This document shows positions 50,963 through 58,659 of a DNA stretch of 64,000 nt, piece after piece. Under the pieces are notes generated by a model. That model saw only the letters and a program-made list of their open reading frames with translations. It had not been told where the DNA came from and did not search any database. Both the position numbers and the translations under genes were made by a program. The first letter of the stretch is position 1. The number at the start of each line of letters is the position of its first letter. The stretch comes from Polyangiaceae bacterium (GTDB lineage: Bacteria > Myxococcota_A > Polyangia > Polyangiales > Polyangiaceae): positions 434,001 to 498,000 of the forward strand of contig JADJRH010000011.1 of assembly GCA_016712345.1 (NCBI GenBank), written 5' to 3'.

Positions 50963-52344
50963 CGGACGTTGGCTCCGGCGGCGTTGCGAAACGTGTTTGC
51001 CGTGAGATCTCCGAGCACGCGGTGCCAAACGTGATTCGGATTTTGCTCCACTTCGGCGACCTTTTTTTGCATCAGCGACAGCACGGGAGGCGCCTCTTCT
51101 TCGTATACATCGCCCTGCAGGAGCTTGAGTACATCGAGTCTGTAGGCCGGATTTTGTACGAAATAAGTGAAGAGAACGTTCAACCGGTAATAAACGGTGA
51201 TGAAGTCGTACCAATTCTTTACGCCGCGGCGCATCGTGTTTTCGAACGTTGAAAATGACTGTCTTTCAAGGCTTCCCGCGGCAAGCGCCCCAATCACATC
51301 GCGGCTCGCGAACCGTGCGCTGTTGAGAGCAATGCTCACGCCTGTTGAAAAGATCGGATCGACAAAGCGTGCGGCGTCGCCGAGCAACAAAAAGCGATCA
51401 CCCGTGAACTGCGTCATCGCGTAGCTGTAGTCGGCCTCTTCTTTCAGGGGTCGCACAGCGCGGGCTTTTTCAACCCGGGCCCAAAGGTCTTCGCGCTTTT
51501 TGAGGCAATCCCAAAAAAACTTCTCGCGCGACTCTTTGGAGCCCAAAAAGTTTTTCTTCTGGGTCACCACGCCAATGCTGGTGATGCGATCGTTGATGGG
51601 GATCTGCCAAACCCAGGTGTTGGTGATCGGCAGGAAGTGAATGTGAATGTTGCTCTCGGTGGTGCCCCCGCCGCGATCAAAGTCTTCAAACCAAGTGTGA
51701 AGCGCGTATTGATCAAAAACCGGATCGCTCACTTTGAGTTTGAGCTGATTGCCGAGCAGCGTTTTGCGACCGCTCGCATCCGCAACGAGGCGAACGCGCG
51801 TACGGATCTCTTTGTTGCCCAACTTTGCAACGATGTCCGGGTCTTGGCCGTCGCGAAAGTCAACATGCTTTACATCTAAACCTTCAACCACGTGCGCCCC
51901 TAGATCGCGTGCGTGTTGCAACAACGCGAGGTCGAAAAGGCCGCGATCAACGTGGTACGTGTACGGCTGATCCACGCCCGGTTGAGCGCGCTCCTCAAAG
52001 CGAATGTCGGCGCGCGACTCGGCTGTGATCGCAGACGGATCACTCGGGGCGCAGTCGCCGTCGACACCCTTCCAGTCCATTGAGTACGGGCGAACCGTCG
52101 GCGACGCCGTCCATGTTGCACCGTATTTCTTGGGAAAGTGATGCGCTTCCATCACGCGCAAGAAGTCGAGTTCTTTAAAGATGCGCGTGGACGAAGGAAC
52201 GAACGACTCGCCCACATGGGGGCGCGGAAAGATGTCGCGTTCCAACACGACGCATGAAACGCCGGCCTTCGCGAGGTACGCACCCATCGCCGCTCCCGCG
52301 GGGCCGCCACCGATGATCCCCACATCGAAGTCCACCTGACTCAT
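50959..52344 (-). CDS. Flavin-dependent halogenase-like oxidoreductase
   Basis: 461 residues from the ATG at 52344; upstream frame is rejected for lack of a flavin fold. FAD motif GIIGGGPAGAAMGAYLAKAG; HVGESFVPSS; a Lys in FPKKYGATW matching the conserved catalytic-Lys position of FDHs (F-x-x-K-x-G); YTYHVDRGLFDLALLQHA; the WxWxIP signature as WVWQIPI; GDAARFVDPIFSTGVSIAL. These are the hallmarks of phenol/pyrrole-type flavin-dependent halogenases, though geranylgeranyl reductase relatives share parts. It is the first gene of the mevalonate operon and overlaps mvaD by 4 bp. A halogenated or reduced isoprenoid is the inferred product. Confidence 0.8.
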   Translation of the reverse strand: MSQVDFDVGIIGGGPAGAAMGAYLAKAGVSCVVLERDIFPRPHVGESFVPSSTRIFKELDFLRVMEAHHFPKKYGATWTASPTVRPYSMDWKGVDGDCAPSDPSAITAESRADIRFEERAQPGVDQPYTYHVDRGLFDLALLQHARDLGAHVVEGLDVKHVDFRDGQDPDIVAKLGNKEIRTRVRLVADASGRKTLLGNQLKLKVSDPVFDQYALHTWFEDFDRGGGTTESNIHIHFLPITNTWVWQIPINDRITSIGVVTQKKNFLGSKESREKFFWDCLKKREDLWARVEKARAVRPLKEEADYSYAMTQFTGDRFLLLGDAARFVDPIFSTGVSIALNSARFASRDVIGALAAGSLERQSFSTFENTMRRGVKNWYDFITVYYRLNVLFTYFVQNPAYRLDVLKLLQGDVYEEEAPPVLSLMQKKVAEVEQNPNHVWHRVLGDLTANTFRNAAGANVR

Positions 52345-52537
52345 GTCCTGGCTTATTACACGCGATTGGGGTGGGAGTGCTGGCGGGTAAAAAAGTCCCA
52401 ACTCGTGAACGCCGTCTCCGTGCGCACGCGGTTCGCAAGGCGCGAACCCGGGGTGGCAACGGGCGAGACTTCTCCCGGATGAATCGCGCATCTTTCTCGG
52501 GTCCGTTTGGGCCCTTTCGTTCGCTAAGCTCAGCCAA
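52345..52537. promoter_or_regulatory. Divergent promoter region between the mevalonate operon and an FAD oxidoreductase
   Basis: 193 bp between two divergent start codons. It contains no supported gene and should hold both promoters. No clear -35/-10 pair or operator palindrome is visible by eye, so only its position is claimed. Confidence 0.4.
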
Positions 52538-53701
52538 ATGGACCACGCGGACGTCGTCATTATCGGCGCGGGGGTCTCGGGGGCCGTCACAGCTCATGCG
52601 CTGGGCCAACAAGGCCGACGCGTGTTGCTGCTCGACGCAAAAGACCCATGCGCGCCCTGTTTCAAAGCCGAAAAGATGTGGCCGGGAAACCTGCGCATCT
52701 TTGAAAAATACGGTTTGAAAGAATCCGCGTTGTCGGTGGCGACGCCGATCACGCGCGTTGTAGAAGCTCGTGGAGGTCGCGCCCTCGCAAAGATCACCAC
52801 CGGCGAATACGGGATGTACTACCAAGATCTCGTCAACGCGCTTCGCAAAGGGTTTCCGCCGTCCGTCGAGTTTCGCGTGGCGCGCGTTTCCGATGTGGAG
52901 CTTGGGCCCAACGAACAGCGCGTTTCTATGCAGGGTGGGCAATCGATCTCATGTCGTCTCGTGGTGCTCACGCCCGGCGGCGGCGCCACGCCGCTCATTG
53001 GCAAACTCGGCTTTGAAAGGCGCATGATCCGTGAAGGGCAGTCCACGGGCTTCGGCTTTGATATTGCGCGCGCCGACGGCTCGCCGTTTCCGTTTGAGTC
53101 GCTCACATACGCATCGAGCGGCTACGCGGCGCGTGTGAGCTACGTCACGTTTTTCCCGATCGGCAGCGTGATGCGCGCCAACATGTTCGTGTTCCGTTCG
53201 GCCAAGGACGAATGGGTTCGGCGCATGATCAAAGACCCCGTCGTTACGCTTTGCGAAGCGCTCCCGGGGCTGGAAAATGTTCTCGGTCCCTTCACGGTGC
53301 CGTCGCGCGTTGAAACCGCGGGCATTGATCTTTGGCGTCTCGAAAATGCCGCGTCCAAAAATGGAATTGTGGTGCTCGGCGACGCATTTCAGGGCGTGTG
53401 CCCCTCCACCGGAACGGGGTTTGACAAAGTACTCACCGACGTGGACGTGCTCTGCTCCGACCACGTTCCCGAGTGGTTCAAGACCGACGGAATGTCGAGC
53501 ACCAAGATCGCCGCCTTTTACGGCGATCCGCGCAAGCAGAGCGTCGACCGGTACTCCCTCCAAAAAGCGCAATACGAGCGCTGGGCTGCCACATCGCCCT
53601 CGTGGAGCGCCGGGCTTCATAGGGCAAAAGTCGCGGCAGAAATGTACTTGGCCGCAGTTCGACCCAAAACGGGCCTGTGGGCCGATCGCACGTACGCGTA
53701 G
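52538..53701 (+). CDS. FAD-dependent monooxygenase/oxidoreductase
   Basis: 387 residues. FAD motif ADVVIIGAGVSGAVTAHALGQQGRRVLLLDA, CFKAEKMWPGN, and the second FAD motif GIVVLGDAFQGVCPSTGTGFDKVLTDVDVL are intact, as in aromatic or polyketide monooxygenases of the phenol hydroxylase-like superfamily. There is no halogenase WxWxIP signature here. It is divergent from the halogenase-like/mevalonate operon and the two flavoproteins may act on the same substrate, which is inference. Confidence 0.8.
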   Translation: MDHADVVIIGAGVSGAVTAHALGQQGRRVLLLDAKDPCAPCFKAEKMWPGNLRIFEKYGLKESALSVATPITRVVEARGGRALAKITTGEYGMYYQDLVNALRKGFPPSVEFRVARVSDVELGPNEQRVSMQGGQSISCRLVVLTPGGGATPLIGKLGFERRMIREGQSTGFGFDIARADGSPFPFESLTYASSGYAARVSYVTFFPIGSVMRANMFVFRSAKDEWVRRMIKDPVVTLCEALPGLENVLGPFTVPSRVETAGIDLWRLENAASKNGIVVLGDAFQGVCPSTGTGFDKVLTDVDVLCSDHVPEWFKTDGMSSTKIAAFYGDPRKQSVDRYSLQKAQYERWAATSPSWSAGLHRAKVAAEMYLAAVRPKTGLWADRTYA

Positions 53702-53764
53702 TTTTTTAACCCGCGAGCGTCATAGAGCGCACCCCGCGGGAACAAATCGCGGGCGCCGATTACC

Positions 53765-54070
53765 ATGCCTCGGATGAGCCGAGGATCCGCGATGTTGGTC
53801 GCATCCGTCGCCGCGCACGCGGCGCTGCTCATGGGCTTGGTGAACCTGTCGCACAAACCCGCGGCGGAGGATGTCTCGCCGCCTGTGCGTTCGTTTGCCG
53901 ACTCTGTTCACGTTCGCGTCGCTTCGTTTAATCGCATGGTGGCGGCGCGCGAAGCGCGCGCGGCGCTGATCAGCGCCGCGCGCGCTTCGCGCGCCGCCGG
54001 CGCCTTTCGCTCGGCGCCTTTCTGCTCGAAGCCAATCGCATCGATGCCCAAGAGCTTGGGGCGGACTTGA
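53765..54070 (+). pseudogene. N-terminal part of an uncharacterised membrane-anchored protein, cut by a frame change
   Basis: 101 residues. An N-terminal anchor (AMLVASVAAHAALLMGLVNLS) is followed by VSPPVRSFADSVHVRVASFNRMV. The frame then enters the perfect 58-bp palindrome at 53941-53998 and reads AAREARAALISAARASRAAG before running on into a dead end at 54070. The main coding frame continues in the -1 register (RLSLGAFLLEANRIDAQELG from 54001), so the protein was probably one unit with the following ORF before a frame change in or near the palindrome. Confidence 0.6.
53941..53998. repeat. Perfect 58-bp palindrome
   Basis: The arms are 29 bp each and match without a mismatch, meeting at TGATCA. 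The right arm begins TCAGCGCCGCGCGCGCTTCG. There is no loop, and the symmetry stops at the next base on each side. It lies inside a reading frame at the point where the frame changes. Such a perfect GC-rich inverted repeat can extrude a cruciform or be hard for a polymerase to read. Confidence 0.97.
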
Positions 54071-55722
54071 ACAGCGACCTCGCAGCGAAACAGTTCGCTG
54101 AGCGCCTGACGAAGCTGCGAAGTGTACTCATCGAAAAGCCGCGTGAAGGGCTTGCCGGCGCGGTTCCACGTGTTTTCGGCGATCTGAAATATTACGGTCG
54201 GCCCGGTGGATGGATGTCGGCCGCGCTCGTCGACGGCGGCGGATCGTGCGAGCAGATCTCGCAGCTCGTGGCTGCGGCGGCCTTCGATGCTGGAAAATCG
54301 CACGAGATCGCGCTGCGCTTTTACGGCGGGGTCATGGAGGACGGCGCGTCGCACGTGACGCCCGTCGCGATCACGATCGACGGGGAGATCGATCTGATGA
54401 CCGGCGCGCAGTCGATGCCCGGCGGAACACGTGTCGATGCGGCCGAGCTTGTGGAGATTTATGCGCGCGCGCATCACGTGGCCGAGCCGCTCGCGAAAGA
54501 CGCTTCAAAGCGAGGCTCTGCACCGAGCGAGGCCGATGCGACCGAGGGCCCGAGCGACACGCGCCGACCCACACTCGCGGCGGGTTTTCCGCCGAACAAA
54601 GATAAGTTTCCGGGCTCGCTTCCGCTGTTTGCCGCGCGTGCCATTCGCGAAGGAGGGGGCCAAGCGACCGCGGGGGCGCCCGAGCCGGATGCACTCGAAC
54701 AACAGGCGAGGCACTGCGCTTACTCGCTCCGCATCGCGATGCTGGCGCCGCCTTTAATTGATGTGTACACAAACGGTCCCGCGGGTGCCGTGAGTGTGGA
54801 GCCGCGTCGCGTCCTGCCCCCGTTGCGCTTGGAGCGAGAAGCGGTGCTTTTGCGCGCGGCTGAAACGGTGGCGATGCGCGCCGAAACAGACGCTGTCGAT
54901 CGGCTGATGAGCTGGGCCTGTCTTGCCGTCTTGGGTGAGGCCGCCGCGGTTGACTTCGCGCTCGCACGCGAGCCCGATCTCGCGCGTGCCGCTGTTGAAG
55001 CTGCGAAGCGCGGTCGGGCGCGCGGCAAAGAAGCCCTCACGCAAATCGATTGGCGCGGCGAAGAAGGCGCGCGCGCCGAGATAAAACTGTCGTTGGACTA
55101 CGGTGGCAGAACGTGGATTTTGCTTGCGCTGCCCGGCGGCGACCTGGTTGTGCGCGACCTGGTTGTGCGCTCGAAACGCGACAACTGGGGGCGAATCAGC
55201 GCGTTGGGGGCCCTTTTGGTGTGGCCGGAGACGCGTTCGTGGGCGCTTTCGTTTGTGTCCACGCTGCCCACTCAAGATCAAGTCGACGTGATGCACGAAG
55301 TGTTTCACGCCCACGATCACATGCGACCGTGGTCCGCCGCGTTCGATCTCGACGACACGCGAAACGAAGGTTCAAGCGCGACGGAGTTGCTCGCAGCGTA
55401 CCGAGTATTTCGAAGCCTCGCGTGGCGCCTTTGGGAAGGTCAACGCCCCGTCGAAGAGACGATCGACGCGCTCAACACCGAATGCGCAAAAGCGGGTCTC
55501 AACGCCGAATGGAGAGCGGGGCTGCTCCGCTATTATGTACACAACACACTCGGGCTCTATTCGCAGCGAACCAACGGCAAAGCCATCGTGCCCACGCTGC
55601 GCACGGCCGTTGAGAAAAATGGGCATCCAACGCTTGCGCCGCTTCGGCAGACGTTGGCTCTGTTGGAGGCAGAAACGGAACTCAACGCTCGCACGCTCGC
55701 CGACGCGATGCGCGGCCGTTAA
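54067..55722 (+). CDS. Uncharacterised protein, main part of a disrupted gene
   Basis: 551 residues from a TTG at 54067, although the coding frame appears to begin by 54001 or before. No family recognised. It contains GRPGGWMSAALVDGGGSCEQISQLVAAAAFDAG, IALRFYGGVMEDGASHVTPVAI, a variable Pro/Ala stretch, a repeated DLVVRDLVVR (18-bp tandem duplication at about 55140), and HEVFHAHDHMRPWSAAFDLDD, which is His-rich and could bind metal. It ends ARTLADAMRGR. The N-terminal membrane anchor at 53765 probably belonged to it. It converges with the NAGPA gene with 9 bp between stops. Confidence 0.6.
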   Translation: MNSDLAAKQFAERLTKLRSVLIEKPREGLAGAVPRVFGDLKYYGRPGGWMSAALVDGGGSCEQISQLVAAAAFDAGKSHEIALRFYGGVMEDGASHVTPVAITIDGEIDLMTGAQSMPGGTRVDAAELVEIYARAHHVAEPLAKDASKRGSAPSEADATEGPSDTRRPTLAAGFPPNKDKFPGSLPLFAARAIREGGGQATAGAPEPDALEQQARHCAYSLRIAMLAPPLIDVYTNGPAGAVSVEPRRVLPPLRLEREAVLLRAAETVAMRAETDAVDRLMSWACLAVLGEAAAVDFALAREPDLARAAVEAAKRGRARGKEALTQIDWRGEEGARAEIKLSLDYGGRTWILLALPGGDLVVRDLVVRSKRDNWGRISALGALLVWPETRSWALSFVSTLPTQDQVDVMHEVFHAHDHMRPWSAAFDLDDTRNEGSSATELLAAYRVFRSLAWRLWEGQRPVEETIDALNTECAKAGLNAEWRAGLLRYYVHNTLGLYSQRTNGKAIVPTLRTAVEKNGHPTLAPLRQTLALLEAETELNARTLADAMRGR

Positions 55723-55731
55723 CCCGGTCGC

Positions 55732-56991
55732 CTACGATTCGTTCTTTTTGCGCGTCAGGTAGAAGAAGTCGCGCAGCGCCGGCTCTCCAACGTATTCCGC
55801 CGGACGAAACTTGATGTCGGGGATGATCGCCGTTTTGGCTTTCGGCGCTTCGTTCGGCGCGCTCCGTTCGTACACAAGGAAACGCGGGTACGCGTAGTTC
55901 ACATCGAGTTGCGCGGCGCTCTTTGCGCCGGCTTGTTTCATCGCCCGTGCGAGCGATTGAGCGGTGAGCGCATCGCCTAGGCCGAAGATCAAAAAACGCC
56001 CCGTTGCGTCAACGCCGAGTGCGCTGCGGCGAATCACCGTTTCGCCGCTCACGGTGGCGCCCCAACCCTTTGCGTACTCAACCTCGAGTGCCGGGTGCGT
56101 GGCATCGTTTTCAACAAGGCACGGCGGCGTTTGGCGATACCAAGTCATGTCGGGTTCAGACTCTTTGATGTCTTTCCAAGTGCCAACACGCACCGAGCCG
56201 TCTTTCATCATCGCCACGGTGCAGCCCACATCGCGCGGCGGAAGGTACGTTTCGCCGCCGAGCTTCATCCCCCAGTGCCCGTGAACGGCTTTGAAACCGC
56301 CGTTGAACGCAGCGATCAGCTCACCCTGCGCGGTTTCGGGCACCAGGCCCGGCCGACGCTCCATCGGTACCGTTGTGGAAGACGGTTCTGTCCGGCCCGC
56401 CACCAAATGCAGATCGACGCGCTTTCGATCGATCGCGACGAGTGCGACCGCGGCGAAAGATCGCTTTGGATCAGGATGAACCAGACTCTTGTACATCGCC
56501 GGGGATTGGCCCGACGCGTCCTGCATTGGGATCCACTTGCCGTCGGCTGCGGTGGCGACGGTCGGGTGCGGCGGCTCAAACGCAGGCGGCGGTGGATCGG
56601 TTGGCGGCGGCGCCGGTGCGACCGGATCCGCGGACACCACCGCGGAAGCAGAAGGCGCCGGCTCCTCCCAATACGTCACGGGCGCATCGTCTTTGTGGCG
56701 CAGTTGATTCAGTTCGTCCGCAATGCCGTACGAGAAATCCTCCGCCCACGCGACAAAGCCCGGCCCGAAAAGGGAGCGAGCACCATCCGCGACAGCGGGA
56801 CCGAACCCGGGGATCTCATGAATTGCCACCCACAAAGCTGCCACGCCGACAACGGTGCCCCCCGCCGCCCATGCGAGACGTCGGCCCCAACGAGCCTTCT
56901 TCTTGGGCGATGCCTTTTTTTCAGGCGTGGACTCGGCGTTGGGCACAGCAGCCGGGATGCTAGTCGAAGGTGCAGCGGATCCAAGACTCAT
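55732..56991 (-). CDS. Membrane protein with a phosphodiester glycosidase (NAGPA/DUF2233) domain
   Basis: 419 residues from the ATG at 56991. Basic N-terminal segment (EKKASPKKKARWGRR) then one membrane helix (LAWAAGGTVVGVAALWVAI), a long Pro-rich linker and a C-terminal NAGPA domain at about residues 200-400: AFNGGFKAVHGHWGMKLGG, CTVAMMKDGSVRVGTW, GWGATVSGETVIRRSALGVDATGRFLIFGLGDALTAQSLARAMKQAGAKSAAQLDVN. This domain in NAGPA cleaves GlcNAc-phosphodiesters; bacterial versions act on exopolysaccharide or cell-wall linkages. It is divergent from the MlaE-type permease. Confidence 0.85.
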   Translation of the reverse strand: MSLGSAAPSTSIPAAVPNAESTPEKKASPKKKARWGRRLAWAAGGTVVGVAALWVAIHEIPGFGPAVADGARSLFGPGFVAWAEDFSYGIADELNQLRHKDDAPVTYWEEPAPSASAVVSADPVAPAPPPTDPPPPAFEPPHPTVATAADGKWIPMQDASGQSPAMYKSLVHPDPKRSFAAVALVAIDRKRVDLHLVAGRTEPSSTTVPMERRPGLVPETAQGELIAAFNGGFKAVHGHWGMKLGGETYLPPRDVGCTVAMMKDGSVRVGTWKDIKESEPDMTWYRQTPPCLVENDATHPALEVEYAKGWGATVSGETVIRRSALGVDATGRFLIFGLGDALTAQSLARAMKQAGAKSAAQLDVNYAYPRFLVYERSAPNEAPKAKTAIIPDIKFRPAEYVGEPALRDFFYLTRKKNES

Positions 56992-57097
56992 CACGCGCAC
57001 GAAAACGCCACCGCGGCCAAACGTGTTCCGACGCTCACGCAGTTGTTTGAATTCATGGCCGGGTCGTGAATGGCCGTGTCGGGTATCCTCGCCGGCC

Positions 57098-57952
57098 GTG
57101 CGCCCGTCTTTGGGGTTTGATCCCCGAACCACAGCAGCTTCGCGGCCTTCGCTCCTGTTTTCGCTTGGGGCCTGGGGGCTCGATGCGTTGTTCGGTCTTG
57201 GGGCGCTCGCGCGAACTTTGTGGGTGGCGGTGGCTTCTCTCACCGCGCCGGGCCGTGCCGCCCGCGCAGTCGCATTTCGCGTGATGCTCGCGCAGCTTTA
57301 TTTCACCGGGTACGAGGCCATCTTGGTGGTCAGCGCCGTGGCGCTGTTTCTCGGTGCCACCATCATTGTTCAGATCCAGCTCTTGGCGCCCGCAATCGGC
57401 GGCGAGCTTCTTGGACAAATCCTCGTGACGGTGGTGTTGCGCGAGGTGGCGCCGCTCGGGACAGCGTTCCTTGTTGCGGGGCGCTCGGGAACGGCAATCG
57501 CCACTGAGCTGGGCGGCATGAAAGCCGATCAAGAAGTGCTCGCCCTTGCATCGATCGGCATCGATCCACCGCGGTATCTGGTACTCCCGCGCATCACCGC
57601 GGTGATCGTCGCCACGCTCGCGTTGATGGCCTACTTCATCGTTGTCGGCATCGCGGGTGGATACAGCGTCGGTTGGCTCGTTGCGGCGCCCAGTTTTGAT
57701 GCTCTGCGTGCCGGCGTGGCCCGGTCGCTTGTATGGTCGGATGTACCCCTTTACTTGGTCAAAGGTATCGGCCTCGGTCTCATTATTGGCTGGTTTTGCT
57801 GTCACTTCGGGCTGTCGGTGCAAACGTCTCCCACCGAGGTGCCGCCCAAGGCCAGTCGCGGCGTCATGCTCACGTTGCTCTTCTGTGTCATCTACAACGC
57901 GATCGTCACCACCCTGTTCTACGCGATCGTCGGGTCGCCCGTTCCGGTCTGA
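57098..57952 (+). CDS. mlaE: MlaE-family lipid ABC transporter permease
   Basis: 284 residues from the GTG at 57098, in frame with a longer open stretch that has no signal. MlaE hallmarks: QLYFTGYEAILVVSAVALFLGATIIVQIQL, LGQILVTVVLREVAPLGTAFLVAGRSGTAIATELGGMKADQEVLALASIGIDPPRYLVLPRI, then two more helices. It belongs to the phospholipid/lipid transport family at the inner membrane and should pair with the ATPase 8 bp downstream and an MCE-domain protein, which is not in the window. Confidence 0.92.
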   Translation: MRPSLGFDPRTTAASRPSLLFSLGAWGLDALFGLGALARTLWVAVASLTAPGRAARAVAFRVMLAQLYFTGYEAILVVSAVALFLGATIIVQIQLLAPAIGGELLGQILVTVVLREVAPLGTAFLVAGRSGTAIATELGGMKADQEVLALASIGIDPPRYLVLPRITAVIVATLALMAYFIVVGIAGGYSVGWLVAAPSFDALRAGVARSLVWSDVPLYLVKGIGLGLIIGWFCCHFGLSVQTSPTEVPPKASRGVMLTLLFCVIYNAIVTTLFYAIVGSPVPV

Positions 57953-57960
57953 GGCAACGC

Positions 57961-58659
57961 GTGGACGAAGGCCTCAGCGTGCGCGATCTCACTTTCCGCT
58001 ACGGCGATGTACACATCGCAGACGACGAGAGCTTTGATGTTCCACGCGGCGGAACGTTGGTCGTGACGGGAGGCAACGGCGTTGGAAAATCAACGCTGCT
58101 CTACCTGTGCGCGGGCTTGGTGGCGCCGCATTCCGGAGTCGTCACGCTCAACGGCCACGTTCCCGTCGTCGACCGGCCCAGCCACCTTGTTCGCAAAGGT
58201 GTACGCATCGGTTTTTTGTTTCAGCAGGGTGGTCTCGTGTCGAACCTCAACGTTCTGGCGAACGTGAAGCTCGGACTTCGGTATCACGCAGACCTGTTCA
58301 ACCTGACCGACAAAGCGATCGACGAACGCGCCAAAGAGGCCTTGGATCGGGTGCGCATCGCCGACAGTGAGCTGTACGCAATGCCAGCCCATCTCTCGTT
58401 TGGCACTCGCAAACGCGCGGCGCTCGCTCGGGCGATCGCACTTCAGCCCAATTTCGTTTTTCTCGACGACCCCGACGCGGGGCTCGACACCATGACGGCG
58501 AAGATCGTCGGCGACATCTTGTTTGGGCTTCGCGACGACCCAGAGGTCACATCCGTTGTTTGCACAAACCACCGCGCGCTCATCGAAGCGATCGGTTGTT
58601 CGACAAAAGAACTCTGCGCCGGCAGCCTGCTTGCGCAGACGTATCGCCGCGTGGAGTGA
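57961..58659 (+). CDS. mlaF: MlaF-like ABC transporter ATPase with altered signature and Walker B residues
   Basis: 232 residues from a GTG at 57961. Walker A GGNGVGKST and Q-loop region FLFQQGGLVSNLNVLANV are normal. The signature motif reads LSFGTRKRAALARAI instead of LSGG, and Walker B reads FVFLDDPDAGLD, with Asp where the catalytic Glu is expected. The switch His is present (CTNH). Such changes could slow or abolish hydrolysis, as in asymmetric ABC pairs. It starts 8 bp after mlaE and ends one base before the end of the convergent Hsp70-like gene. Confidence 0.88.
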   Translation: MDEGLSVRDLTFRYGDVHIADDESFDVPRGGTLVVTGGNGVGKSTLLYLCAGLVAPHSGVVTLNGHVPVVDRPSHLVRKGVRIGFLFQQGGLVSNLNVLANVKLGLRYHADLFNLTDKAIDERAKEALDRVRIADSELYAMPAHLSFGTRKRAALARAIALQPNFVFLDDPDAGLDTMTAKIVGDILFGLRDDPEVTSVVCTNHRALIEAIGCSTKELCAGSLLAQTYRRVE

